Below are positions 18,157 to 26,315 of a DNA stretch of 39,120 nucleotides, in pieces. How positions within the stretch are numbered: position 1 is the first letter of the stretch; each line of letters begins with the position of its first letter. Location: positions 1 to 39,120 of the forward strand of contig JAEPNK010000005.1 of assembly GCA_017643495.1 (NCBI GenBank), given 5' to 3'. This DNA is from Rhizobiaceae bacterium (lineage in GTDB: Bacteria; Pseudomonadota; Alphaproteobacteria; Rhizobiales; Rhizobiaceae). The notes below the pieces were generated by a model. It was not told the origin of the DNA. It ran no database searches and worked only from the letters and a program-made list of their open reading frames with translations. A program made the position numbers and the translations under genes.

Positions 18157-19194
18157 ATGGCTGGTATTGAAACAAGACAGGTAGATGCTGACGAAGCCGG
18201 AATGCGACTGGACCGCTGGTTCAAGCTGCATTTCCCGGGGCTTGCCTTTGGCCAACTGCAAAAGCTGTTGCGTTCGGGCCAGATCCGGGTCGATGGTGGA
18301 CGTGTAAAATCCGATACGAGAATTGCTGCGGGACAGGCTGTTCGCTTGCCTCCCCAGATTACCAGCCTTGATGATAATCATGGTTCTGGAAAAAACTCAT
18401 CGTCTGGCGGTGCGACGATAAACGGGCCATTGACCCGGAACACGATCCGGGACCGGAATGACCTTGATGTCTTGCAGTCCATGTTGTTGCATGAAGACAG
18501 GAAAGTATTCGTGTTCAACAAACCGGCAGGTCTTGCAGTCCAGGGTGGCTCAGGTGTGAACCGCCATGTTGACGGCATGCTGGAGGCAATGCGCAACAAG
18601 AAGGGGGAAAAGCCCCGGCTGGTTCACAGGATCGACCGTGAGACCTCCGGCATTCTTGTCGTTGCCCGAACGCGCGGCGCAGCGGCGGAACTGACCAAGG
18701 CTTTTCGGCACCGGACGACCGAGAAAGTCTATTGGGCAATTTGCAAGGGCGTTCCCCGCAAGAGGGAAGGGACAATCTCCACGTTCATGATCAAGGAACG
18801 GACACCGGATGGTGACCGTATGCGTGTTGCCAGACATGGAGAAAAGGGGGCAGACCACTCCGTCAGTGAGTACCGAGTGATAGATCAGGCAGGGCAAAAC
18901 CTTTCCTGGATCGAATTCAAGCCTGTTACCGGCCGTACACACCAATTGAGGGTGCATAGCGCCCATATTGGCCATCCCATTATCGGGGATCCGAAATATT
19001 TCGATATCGAGAACTGGGAATTCCCGGGAGGTATCCAGCAAAGACTTCATCTGCATGCACGCCAAATACGAATACCGCATCCGGATGGCGGTGTGCTGGA
19101 GGTTACGGCACCGCTTCCTGCCCATATGGAGCAGACATTCAACTTGCTGGGGCTCAATGAATCAGATGCTGAAGACGAGTCGGCAAACTACTGA
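18157..19194 (+). CDS. rluC: RluC-type 23S rRNA pseudouridine synthase
   Basis: The 345-residue product has an N-terminal S4 RNA-binding domain (residues 16-66, MRLDRWFKLHFPGLAFGQLQ), a polar linker rich in Ser, Gly and Asn, and the RluA-family catalytic domain with LVHRIDRETSGILVVAR (catalytic Asp160) and PVTGRTHQLRVH. RluC modifies uridines of 23S rRNA in other bacteria; the exact target here is inferred from S4 domain and context. It follows crcB by 32 nt, and the ATP12 gene begins 23 nt later. Confidence 0.92.
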   Translation: MAGIETRQVDADEAGMRLDRWFKLHFPGLAFGQLQKLLRSGQIRVDGGRVKSDTRIAAGQAVRLPPQITSLDDNHGSGKNSSSGGATINGPLTRNTIRDRNDLDVLQSMLLHEDRKVFVFNKPAGLAVQGGSGVNRHVDGMLEAMRNKKGEKPRLVHRIDRETSGILVVARTRGAAAELTKAFRHRTTEKVYWAICKGVPRKREGTISTFMIKERTPDGDRMRVARHGEKGADHSVSEYRVIDQAGQNLSWIEFKPVTGRTHQLRVHSAHIGHPIIGDPKYFDIENWEFPGGIQQRLHLHARQIRIPHPDGGVLEVTAPLPAHMEQTFNLLGLNESDAEDESANY

Positions 19195-19217
19195 GAAGAC
19201 TCAAGGATTACGGAAAA

Positions 19218-20003
19218 ATGAGAGACATTCTGGAAGATGCAGAAGGGGCAGCGGCAAGAGGTGATGTAGGGCCGGGAAAAGCCAACCGGGAGAAAGATGC
19301 CCAGCAATTCCCAAAAAGGTTTTACAAGCTTGTGCAGGTGGAGGAAACATCGAATGGTTTCTCCGTAACCCTCGATGGCAAGCCGATACGTACGCCGGGA
19401 CGGCAATTGCTGGAATTGCCTGCAGCTGCATCTGCCGAACTTGTAGCTTCCGAGTGGGAGGCAGTTGACAAGCATATCAATCCCCTGAACATGCCGTGTA
19501 CCCGGCTGGCCAATACTGCTGTTGACGGCGTTGCTGTCGAACTGCAGGCGGTTATGGAAGACGTTATTCGGTATTCGGCATCCGATCTGCTTTGCTATCG
19601 CGCCGAAATGCCTGAAGGCCTTGTGGCAAAGCAGAATGAACACTGGGACCCGCTTCTGGAATGGTATGACGAGGAAGTTGGCGCGCGATTTGAGACTGGC
19701 AAGGGCATTGTTCATGTCGAGCAGCCCAGGGAGGCAATTGCCGCTTTTGGTGCCCGTCTCAAACACCATGCCGACCCGTTCAGGATGGCCGCAATTCACA
19801 CCTTCACATCCTTGAGCGGTTCTGCGCTGATTGCCCTGGCGCTGGCAGAATCACGTATTGATTCCGTGAAGGCTTGGCAAATGGCCCATGTTGATGAAGA
19901 CTGGAACATTTCCCAGTGGGGTGAAGACTGGGAAGCAAGTGAACGCAGAAAGCAGCGCTGGCAGGACTTTGAGGCAGCTGACAACCTGTTGAAGTCACTT
20001 TGA
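19218..20003 (+). CDS. ATP12-family F1-ATPase assembly chaperone
   Basis: The 261-residue product has the ATP12 core: FYKLVQVEETSNGFSVTLDG KPIRTPGRQLLELP, ASEWEAVDKHINPLNMPCTR LANTAVDG and the late AWQMAHVDEDWNISQWGEDW. Mitochondrial Atp12 binds the alpha subunit of F1-ATPase during assembly, and alphaproteobacteria are the bacterial group with close homologues. The first 30 residues are polar and poorly conserved, so the exact start is less sure; GGATTACGG lies before the ATG. It probably belongs to the rluC transcription unit. Confidence 0.92.
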   Translation: MRDILEDAEGAAARGDVGPGKANREKDAQQFPKRFYKLVQVEETSNGFSVTLDGKPIRTPGRQLLELPAAASAELVASEWEAVDKHINPLNMPCTRLANTAVDGVAVELQAVMEDVIRYSASDLLCYRAEMPEGLVAKQNEHWDPLLEWYDEEVGARFETGKGIVHVEQPREAIAAFGARLKHHADPFRMAAIHTFTSLSGSALIALALAESRIDSVKAWQMAHVDEDWNISQWGEDWEASERRKQRWQDFEAADNLLKSL

Positions 20004-20037
20004 TCGACATGATGATGCCCTGATAAGGAGAATGCCG

Positions 20038-20991
20038 GTGTCCACAAGGGTAAATACCTCCCAGATTGCCCGGGCCATGAGTATCATGGTCGTAGCCATG
20101 CTGCTTGCGCCTTTCATGGACGCAATCGCCAAATTGCTGGCAACCCAACACGGTGTGAGCCCCGCTTCTGTGACGCTGGGCAGGTTTGTCATCCAGTCGG
20201 CTTTTCTGTTTCCCTTTCTTCTGCTGATCTGGTCCAGGGGGACTGCGTTGCGGCGCATATCCTGGGTCAATTGCCTGCGGGGAACCATCATGGGTGTGGC
20301 CGCCACACTGTTCTTTGTTTCAGTCAAGTACATGCCTATTGCCGATGCAATTGCCGTGTTCTTCGTCGAGCCTCTTGTTGTCATGCTTTTGTCTTCGGTG
20401 TTCTTGGGTGAAGAAGTAGGCTGGCGGCGGCGAATTGCAGCTTTCATTGGTTTTCTGGGGGCACTGATTGTGATCCGGCCCAGCTACGAACTGTTTGGTT
20501 GGGTTTCTTTTCTCCCATTGTGCACAGCATTGCTGTTTTCCTTCTACCTCATACTGACGCGAAAATTCGGCGGTGAGGATGATCCTGTCGTTATGCAGTT
20601 TTGGGCGGGCATAGGTGGAATGGCCATTTGCATGGTGATTACCGCGCTAGGAACCTCAGTTGGTTCCGAGGACTTTGGTCTCAGCTTGCCTACAGGTAAC
20701 CAGGGTTGGGCATTGCTGCTCGGCATCGGCCTGTTTGCTGTTGCCTCTCACATGCTCATTGTAATTGCATTTTCGATGGCGCCTGCATCGATCCTGGCAC
20801 CGTTCCAGTATATCGAGATCGTTAGTGCCACCATACTGGGGCTCGTATTGTTCTCTGATTTTCCGGACCTGACAAAATGGATTGGCATTTCCATTATCAT
20901 CGGGTCTGGAATTTACATTTTCCTGAGAGAACAGCGTCTGGAACGCCTTGCAAGGAAGGTGGTGGAGGAAGAGGTCCTTACAAGCCGTTAG
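20038..20991 (+). CDS. EamA-family (DMT) transporter
   Basis: The product of 317 residues has ten hydrophobic segments arranged as two EamA repeats, with [18 protein letters not shown] first and [20 protein letters not shown] in the second. These inner-membrane carriers move small metabolites; the substrate cannot be told. ATG 20032 is possible, but AAGGAG ends only one base before it, while GTG 20038 has a 7-base spacing, so GTG is preferred. Its last 14 nt overlap the convergent lipB gene. Confidence 0.88.
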   Translation: MSTRVNTSQIARAMSIMVVAMLLAPFMDAIAKLLATQHGVSPASVTLGRFVIQSAFLFPFLLLIWSRGTALRRISWVNCLRGTIMGVAATLFFVSVKYMPIADAIAVFFVEPLVVMLLSSVFLGEEVGWRRRIAAFIGFLGALIVIRPSYELFGWVSFLPLCTALLFSFYLILTRKFGGEDDPVVMQFWAGIGGMAICMVITALGTSVGSEDFGLSLPTGNQGWALLLGIGLFAVASHMLIVIAFSMAPASILAPFQYIEIVSATILGLVLFSDFPDLTKWIGISIIIGSGIYIFLREQRLERLARKVVEEEVLTSR

Positions 20992-21736
20992 CTTGTGAGT
21001 GTAGCTTTGATTCCGCTACAACTGGTCCGAATAGCGGCTCAAAAGATGCCTTGAGTGCCAGATCAAGATCGTTGATCGTGGCGGTTATTCCAAGATCGGC
21101 AAAGCTCGTTACTCCGTGTCCTTTAACGCCGCAGGGCACGATGCCGTCATAGTGATCCAGCTCGGGTTCAAGATTGATGGCAATGCCATGAAACGTAACC
21201 CATTTGCGAAGCCGGATTCCTATTGCCGCTATCTTGTCTTCCCTTGTGGAGCCATCAGGAAGTTTGGGCTTTTCCGGCCTTGAGACCCATACGCCCACAC
21301 GGTCTTCCCGGGTTTCTCCGCGTATGTTGAAAGATGCCAGTGTATCAATGATCCAGCGTTCGAGCGTGGCGACAAAACTTCGGACATCCGGATCCCGCCG
21401 ATTAAGATCCAGCATGACATAGCAAACCCGCTGTCCCGGTCCATGATAGGTATATTCGCCACCACGGCCGGTTTTGAAGACGGGGAACTCGGCGCGCAGC
21501 AAATCCGAGGGCTTGGCGCTGGTGCCGGCGGTATAGAGGGCAGGGTGTTCCACCAGCCAAACGCGTTCGGCGGCTTCCCCGCGCCTGATTTCTCCGACAA
21601 TACGTTCCATGCGCTCAACCGCATCGTCATATGCGACAGGGGTGTCTGAAATCTCCCATATAACCGGAGAATTGTCTCCAGTTGGGAGCATGCCTGTCTT
21701 CAGGCTGTCACGGTCAAGTCTGGCACTGGTGGTCAT
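20978..21736 (-). CDS. lipB: Lipoyl(octanoyl) transferase LipB
   Basis: The 252-residue product moves octanoyl from acyl carrier protein to lipoyl domains, the first step of lipoate synthesis. It has [62 protein letters not shown] with the conserved lysine, and [16 protein letters not shown] with the catalytic cysteine. Several starts are possible: TTG 21775, ATG 21736 and ATG 21691; none has a strong binding site. ATG 21736 is chosen, though conservation begins near the third. It converges on the transporter gene with overlapping ends. Confidence 0.94.
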   Translation of the reverse strand: MTTSARLDRDSLKTGMLPTGDNSPVIWEISDTPVAYDDAVERMERIVGEIRRGEAAERVWLVEHPALYTAGTSAKPSDLLRAEFPVFKTGRGGEYTYHGPGQRVCYVMLDLNRRDPDVRSFVATLERWIIDTLASFNIRGETREDRVGVWVSRPEKPKLPDGSTREDKIAAIGIRLRKWVTFHGIAINLEPELDHYDGIVPCGVKGHGVTSFADLGITATINDLDLALKASFEPLFGPVVAESKLHSQANGL

Positions 21737-21815
21737 CTGCGCTGTTTGCACCAAACCATGCCTGAAAACAAGCAATTGGAAGATGGCCGGAGTACAATTA
21801 ATTTTCAGCTTTCTC

Positions 21816-21844
21816 TTGTTATGGTGATCATGATTTGGTACATC
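21816..21844 (+). promoter_or_regulatory. Possible promoter of tRNA-Leu
   Basis: TTGTTA (21816-21821) and TACATC (21839-21844) are separated by 17 bp and would start transcription about 25 to 30 nt before the mature tRNA. Both hexamers are only moderate matches, so this is tentative. Confidence 0.3.
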
Positions 21845-21877
21845 GCGCCAGCTGATACCTTCGGCACACCATTTCTC

Positions 21878-21964
21878 GCGGCCATGGCGGAATTGGTAGA
21901 CGCGCAGCGTTGAGGTCGCTGTGGGGTAAAACCCGTGGAAGTTCGAGTCTTCTTGGCCGCACCA
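21878..21964 (+). tRNA. tRNA-Leu (GAG)
   Basis: The 87-nt gene folds into a cloverleaf: acceptor GCGGCCA (21878-21884) pairs with TGGCCGC (21954-21960), the D arm contains AATTGGTAGA, the anticodon stem is CAGCG/CGCTG and the loop TTGAGGT gives anticodon GAG (21912-21914), reading CTC and CTT. A long variable arm (TGGGGTAAAACCCG) and GTTCGAGTC T loop confirm a class II leucine tRNA. The 3' ACCA is encoded in the DNA. The 3' end is a typical integration target, and a recombinase-like remnant lies directly downstream. Confidence 0.96.
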
Positions 21965-22017
21965 TAAATCATATTTTTATCCCTATATTTCATATATTTA
22001 TAACGCAAAGTGTCCCA

Positions 22018-22146
22018 TATCAAAACCACACTTGGGACATTCTTACCTGTTGCAGATGGTCTCCAGCGATTAGCCCAACGGGTGTAAATCTCAATTGTTT
22101 TTGCTTCGCTGTGGCCAAGAGTTCGGCCAGACCTTTCCTGTACCAT
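22018..22146 (-). pseudogene. Remnant of a tyrosine recombinase (C-terminal end)
   Basis: On the - strand, ERSGRTLGHSEAKTIEIYTR matches the last catalytic segment of tyrosine recombinases, LGHxxxxTxxxY: Leu-Gly-His and the tyrosine codon at 22084-22086 have the canonical spacing. The upstream part with the catalytic arginine is absent: a stop codon lies about a dozen codons before the ATG and no frame continues the domain. Low-complexity translation follows after the tyrosine region. It sits about 55 nt from the 3' end of tRNA-Leu. The match is short, so it may be chance. The remaining AT-rich sequence from 21965 to 22361 shows one inverted repeat (TGTCCCA/TGGGACA, 22011-22039) and no other gene. 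Confidence 0.4.
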
Positions 22147-22361
22147 GATTGAGAATTCGTCCGCCCCCGTTTGCTGACGTCATCTCATGAACGTGGCTGA
22201 CATGCTCTCGTTATCCGCATATAGTTGACTAATTAAGTTAAGTTATGTAGTGCCGTTGCTTATAGAACACGCTAGTTTGGGTTTCTGGGCCACAACGATA
22301 CAGACCCGGTCGAAAACTTTCAGGCAAGTCATCTGTTATCGCTAATGTTTTGGGAAAGATC

Positions 22362-23168
22362 ATGACATTACAAAGCCCGAGATTGAAGAAGAAATCGGAC
22401 AAGCGGGCGCCGAGGCTGCTCACGGTAGAACGCGCGGCATATATCACTCCGAACATGATACGCATCACTTTCGCCGGGGATGTGCTTCTGGGCATTCCGC
22501 ATGATTGTGCTGGTGCCAATTGCAAGATCATGTTGCCGGAGGAGGGGCAGGACAAAATTGAATTTGAAACACGCCTCAATGAAGGTCCGAAGCCTGTAAC
22601 AAGAACCTATACGGTTCGGGCCATCCGCAAACTGCCCTTGGAAATGGACATCGATTTTGTCGCTCACGGTGACAATGGGCCGGCATCGCGATGGGCGATG
22701 AATGCAAAAAAGGGTGATTTTTGCGGGTTTGCAGGACCCGGGCCGGTCAAGATTTCTGAGTTTCATGCGGATTGGTATTTGGTCGCAGCAGACATGTCGG
22801 CTTTACCGGTGGCAGCTGCCACCCTGGAGGCCATGCCGGAAGATGCAAAAGGTGTCGCCATATTCGAAATCCTGTCCGGAGAGGACAGGCAGGAAATGAT
22901 TACTCCAAAGGGCATTGAGATGCGCTGGATTGTGTCACCAGACCCTTACCATCCCTCCGGAAAGCAGGAGGAATTGATCCGCGGACTGCAATGGCCTGAT
23001 GGTGTGGTCCAGACCTGTATTGCCGGTGAAAGCGGCCTGATACGGAGCTTGCGCGATTTCGTGAACAACGAGAAGGGTGTGGACCGGGCCAATACCTATA
23101 TTTCCGGCTACTGGAAAATTGGCATGATTGAAGATGAACACCAGGCTTTCAAGAGATCAGAAGCCTGA
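22362..23168 (+). CDS. Siderophore-interacting protein (FAD-dependent ferric reductase)
   Basis: The 268-residue product belongs to the SIP/ViuB family. It has RTYTVRAIRKLPLEMDIDFV AHGDNGPASRWAM for FAD binding in the beta-barrel domain, WYLVAADMSALPVAAATLE in the nucleotide-binding domain, and the C-terminal SGYWKIGMIEDEHQAFK, equivalent to the family's YWRxGxxEDE end. Such proteins release iron from siderophores by reduction in the cytoplasm. TTG 22350 is an alternative start, but GGGAAAG before ATG 22362 fits better. No siderophore uptake or synthesis gene lies beside it. Confidence 0.88.
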   Translation: MTLQSPRLKKKSDKRAPRLLTVERAAYITPNMIRITFAGDVLLGIPHDCAGANCKIMLPEEGQDKIEFETRLNEGPKPVTRTYTVRAIRKLPLEMDIDFVAHGDNGPASRWAMNAKKGDFCGFAGPGPVKISEFHADWYLVAADMSALPVAAATLEAMPEDAKGVAIFEILSGEDRQEMITPKGIEMRWIVSPDPYHPSGKQEELIRGLQWPDGVVQTCIAGESGLIRSLRDFVNNEKGVDRANTYISGYWKIGMIEDEHQAFKRSEA

Positions 23169-23187
23169 CATTTGTTGATAGCCGTTC

Positions 23188-23215
23188 TGCCAATTCTGCA
23201 TGCCTGCTATTGGCA
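23188..23215 (+). repeat. Inverted repeat after the SIP gene
   Basis: TGCCAAT (23188-23194) and ATTGGCA (23209-23215) form a perfect 7-bp stem with a 14-base loop, 19 nt after the SIP stop. There is no T-tract. It may be a weak terminator or an operator for typA; a second inverted repeat (TCCGCAC at 23262-23268 with GTGCGGA at 23286-23292) lies nearer typA. Confidence 0.3.
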
Positions 23216-23328
23216 ATGGGCACTTGTAAAGCAAGCTCAAAACACGTAAGAGCAAGCAAAATTCCGCACTTTCTGAATATTTTCGGTGCGGATTGTCCAT
23301 TTCCTCAAATTTCGGGTTCAGACATCCC

Positions 23329-25152
23329 ATGAAACTGCGCAATATTGCGATCATCGCTCACGTTGACCATGGCAAGACAACACTGATTGACGTCTTGCTG
23401 AAACAATCAGGCACCTTCCGGGAAAACCAGCAGGTGGAAGAGCGGGCGATGGATTCCAACGATCTGGAAAAAGAGCGTGGGATCACCATCCTTGCCAAGG
23501 TTACTTCAATTCGCTGGAAAGATACCCGTATCAACATCGTTGACACGCCGGGTCACGCAGACTTTGGCGGTGAGGTTGAACGCATCCTCAACATGGTTGA
23601 CGGGGTTATCCTTCTTGTGGATGCGGCAGAAGGCCCGATGCCGCAAACCAAGTTCGTTCTTGCCAAGGCCCTCAAGCTTGGTCTCAAGCCAATCGTCGCA
23701 ATCAACAAGATCGACAAACCGGACGGTCGCCCGGACTGGGTGCTTGATGAGGTGTTTGACCTGTTCGGCACGCTTGATGCAAACGAGGAACAGCTGGATT
23801 TCCATACACTTTACGGTTCAGCCAAAGAGGGCTGGATGGCAATGGAGCCGGAAGGGCCGAAAGAAGACATGGCACCGCTTCTCGATCTGGTGCTGGATCA
23901 TGTTTCCGAGCCTGCCACAGAAACTGGCGAATTCCGGATGCTGGCTACCACCATTCAGGCAAATCCCTATCTTGGCCGAATTCTGACTGGCAAGATTACC
24001 TCGGGCAGCGTTGCACCAAACCAGTCTGTTCATGCGCTTGACCAGGACGGCAAGGTTATAGAACAGGGTCGCATTACGCAGGTCCTTTCATTTGAGGGAC
24101 TTGATCAAAAACCCGTCGACATGGCTGAAGCCGGGGATATTGTATCGATTGCGGGTCTGGCGAAAGCAACTGTTGCTGATACATTGGTGGCGCCGGGTGT
24201 AAAAGAGCCGATAGCTGCGCAACCGATTGATCCACCAACCCTTTCCATGACTTTCCGGGTGAATGACGGTCCTCTTGCCGGGCGCGAGGGAGACAAGGTT
24301 CAAAGCCGGGTTATTCGCGACCGGTTGATGAAGGAAGCTGAAGGCAATGTTGCTCTCAAGGTTACCCAGGCCGAAGGTGCAGATGCATATGAGGTGGCTG
24401 GCCGTGGAGAATTGCAGCTTGCAATCCTGATCGAAACCATGCGCCGTGAGGGGTTTGAACTGACTGTGGGTCGTCCTCGGGTACTCATGCAGAAAGACGA
24501 AACAGGCACCATGGTCGAACCCGTTGAAGAAGCGGTTGTGGACGTCGATGAGGAATTTTCGGGCGCTGTTGTCGAGAAACTCAGTCAGCGACGTGCCGAA
24601 CTCATAGAGATGAAGCCGTCCGGTGGTGGCCGGGTACGTCTCGTTTTCCACGCTCCAACCCGTGGCTTGATCGGTTATCTTTCCGAATTGATGACTGATA
24701 CGAGAGGAACCGCGATCTTCAATCGTACCTTCCTTGAGTATCAGCCTTACAGGGGCGACATCGCACAGCGTCATACCGGAGCGCTTATCGCCAATGGTGA
24801 TGGTGAGGCCGTTGCCTATGCGATGTTCAACCTGGAAGATCGTGGTCCTATGATGATCCATCCCGGAGACAAGGTCTACCAGGGCATGATTGTGGGAGAG
24901 CATACCCGTGGAAATGATCTTGAGGTCAATGTGCTGAAAGGCAAGCAGCTGACCAATATCCGGTCGTCCGGCAAGGATGAGGCTGTCAAGCTGACACCAC
25001 CTCTCAAAATGACTCTGGAAAAGTCACTCGCCTACATCACGGATGAAGAACTTGTTGAGGTTACGCCGAAAAATATCCGGTTACGCAAGCGTGTTCTTGA
25101 TCCGATCGAGCGCAAACGCCAGATGCGGGCTGCCCAGGCTGCCGCCGGTTGA
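23329..25152 (+). CDS. typA: Ribosome-associated GTPase TypA/BipA
   Basis: From ATG 23329 the product has 607 residues, the family norm. The GTPase domain has [10 protein letters not shown] (G1), ERGITILAK (G2), [14 protein letters not shown] (G3) and NKID (G4), followed by EF-Tu-like, EF-G-like and the special C-terminal domain with [20 protein letters not shown]. BipA acts in ribosome assembly and stress adaptation. The frame is open 12 codons more to TTG 23293, which is not conserved. No good binding site is seen before the ATG. It converges on the TetR gene with 9 nt between stop codons. Confidence 0.97.
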   Translation: MKLRNIAIIAHVDHGKTTLIDVLLKQSGTFRENQQVEERAMDSNDLEKERGITILAKVTSIRWKDTRINIVDTPGHADFGGEVERILNMVDGVILLVDAAEGPMPQTKFVLAKALKLGLKPIVAINKIDKPDGRPDWVLDEVFDLFGTLDANEEQLDFHTLYGSAKEGWMAMEPEGPKEDMAPLLDLVLDHVSEPATETGEFRMLATTIQANPYLGRILTGKITSGSVAPNQSVHALDQDGKVIEQGRITQVLSFEGLDQKPVDMAEAGDIVSIAGLAKATVADTLVAPGVKEPIAAQPIDPPTLSMTFRVNDGPLAGREGDKVQSRVIRDRLMKEAEGNVALKVTQAEGADAYEVAGRGELQLAILIETMRREGFELTVGRPRVLMQKDETGTMVEPVEEAVVDVDEEFSGAVVEKLSQRRAELIEMKPSGGGRVRLVFHAPTRGLIGYLSELMTDTRGTAIFNRTFLEYQPYRGDIAQRHTGALIANGDGEAVAYAMFNLEDRGPMMIHPGDKVYQGMIVGEHTRGNDLEVNVLKGKQLTNIRSSGKDEAVKLTPPLKMTLEKSLAYITDEELVEVTPKNIRLRKRVLDPIERKRQMRAAQAAAG

Positions 25153-25161
25153 TTTGCCTGT

Positions 25162-25761
25162 TCAGGATTGGGGCCCGTATCCGGGCTTCTCTCCCAGCAT
25201 TTGAAGTAGTGGTGTTTTGAACGCTTCATAAAGCTGTTGCAGGTGCTCCCGGTCACGGGCATTTTTCTTGAAGCTGACCAGCGCGGTAACGAGCATGTCG
25301 CCAAAGACATCCAGCTTTGTGCCTTGTTGCTCAATCTGTTCACGATGTTTTTCAACTATGTTTGAAACAAGCTTGCGAAATCCGCGATAGGTTTCCTGTA
25401 ATTCCTCGTTTGCTGCCTTGTTCACACCATCAAGGATTTCGTTGCCATGAGGCGTACTACGCAAGATTTCAAACGGCCTCACTGCAATGCATTCGAAGAC
25501 AATATCCAGACCTTCCTCAACCGGTTTCCCGCTCTCCAGATAGGCGCTTACGGCTGCATGAGTCTCGTGAGCATGAAGCCGTATGATACTGCGAAGTATC
25601 ACGTCTTTGCTGGGGAAAAAGTTGTACAGGGTTTGCCGGGCCACACCGGCACTTTCTGCAATATCACGCATGGTGGTGCGCTTGACCCCATATTGTGAGA
25701 ATGCCTCGACGGCTGCTGTCAGAATTTTGCGTTCTTTTTCGTCCATACCGGTTTTTGACAT
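25162..25761 (-). CDS. TetR-family transcriptional regulator
   Basis: The 199-residue product has an N-terminal helix-turn-helix, ILTAAVEAFSQYGVKRTTMR DIAESAGVARQTLYNFFPSK, followed by an all-helical ligand-binding domain without a recognisable signature. It is divergent from the molybdenum hydroxylase genes. The frame is open to TTG 25788, but this would cover the palindromic operator, so ATG 25761 is preferred. From the layout it probably represses itself and the hydroxylase genes until an aromatic or aldehyde-type ligand binds; the ligand is unknown. Confidence 0.9.
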   Translation of the reverse strand: MSKTGMDEKERKILTAAVEAFSQYGVKRTTMRDIAESAGVARQTLYNFFPSKDVILRSIIRLHAHETHAAVSAYLESGKPVEEGLDIVFECIAVRPFEILRSTPHGNEILDGVNKAANEELQETYRGFRKLVSNIVEKHREQIEQQGTKLDVFGDMLVTALVSFKKNARDREHLQQLYEAFKTPLLQMLGEKPGYGPQS

Positions 25762-25763
25762 AT

Positions 25764-25789
25764 TTTGTCCAATTGTCAATTTGGACAAA
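25764..25789. promoter_or_regulatory. Palindromic operator between TetR and hydroxylase genes
   Basis: TTTGTCCAA (25764-25772) and TTGGACAAA (25781-25789) are perfect 9-bp inverted arms with an 8-base spacer, 26 bp in all, as expected for a TetR-family dimer site. It begins 3 nt before the TetR start codon and encloses the -35 box of the promoter in the other direction. Arms are seen directly; binding by the neighbouring TetR is inference. Confidence 0.7.
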
Positions 25790-25801
25790 TAGACTTATAT
25801 T
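25773..25801 (+). promoter_or_regulatory. Promoter of the molybdenum hydroxylase genes
   Basis: TTGTCA (25773-25778) and TATATT (25796-25801) match the sigma-70 consensus at 17-bp spacing. The -35 box lies in the spacer of the palindromic operator, so a bound repressor would block polymerase. The start codon of the first hydroxylase gene follows 57 nt after the -10 box. Confidence 0.6.
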
Positions 25802-25858
25802 GTCACTTTGTATTGAGTCTGGTAGCTGGCACACTGGGGCGCGAAATCTGGAGACGTC

Positions 25859-26314
25859 ATGGAACTGGAAATAAACGGTCAGATGCAGAATGTCGGGGAT
25901 GATCCGGATATGCCATTGCTGTGGGCACTAAGGGATATTGTCGGCGTCAAGGGTACGAAGTTCGGTTGCGGCATCGCGGCCTGCGGTGCCTGTACAGTCC
26001 ATGTTGACGGCTATCCTGTGCGCTCCTGCCAGATTCCTGTTGGCAGTGTGGATGGCCCGGTAACCACAATTGAGGGTGTTGGTTCGGCCGAACAACTTCA
26101 CATCGTTCAGCAAGCCTGGATCAGGGAACAGGTGCCGCAATGCGGGTACTGTCAGTCCGGGCAGATCATGGCGGCAATCGCGTTGCTGGACGAAATACCA
26201 AACCCCACCGACCAGGATATTGATGATGCCATGACAAACCTGTGCAGGTGCGGCACGTATCCTAAGATACGTGCAGCCATCAAGCGGGCGGTTTCGCTTG
26301 GCCAGGAGGCGTAA
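25859..26314 (+). CDS. Molybdenum hydroxylase small subunit (IorA-like, two [2Fe-2S] clusters)
   Basis: The 151-residue product is the iron-sulfur subunit of a xanthine oxidase-family enzyme. Cys37, Cys42, Cys45 and Cys57 form the ferredoxin-like cluster ([17 protein letters not shown]), and Cys95, Cys98, Cys129 and Cys131 the second (QCGYCQSGQ and LCRCGTY). It passes electrons from the molybdenum centre to an acceptor. Its closest named group is isoquinoline 1-oxidoreductase alpha subunit; the real substrate may be another N-heterocycle or an aldehyde. A GGAG site precedes the ATG. The large subunit starts one base after its stop. Confidence 0.93.
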   Translation: MELEINGQMQNVGDDPDMPLLWALRDIVGVKGTKFGCGIAACGACTVHVDGYPVRSCQIPVGSVDGPVTTIEGVGSAEQLHIVQQAWIREQVPQCGYCQSGQIMAAIALLDEIPNPTDQDIDDAMTNLCRCGTYPKIRAAIKRAVSLGQEA

Positions 26315-26315
26315 G

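Noticed and set aside
24088-24903. Open frame of 271 codons on the - strand inside typA
   Set aside because: It mirrors the codon pattern of typA, which is certain over its full length. The product shows no domain, and such long shadow frames are common opposite conserved genes.
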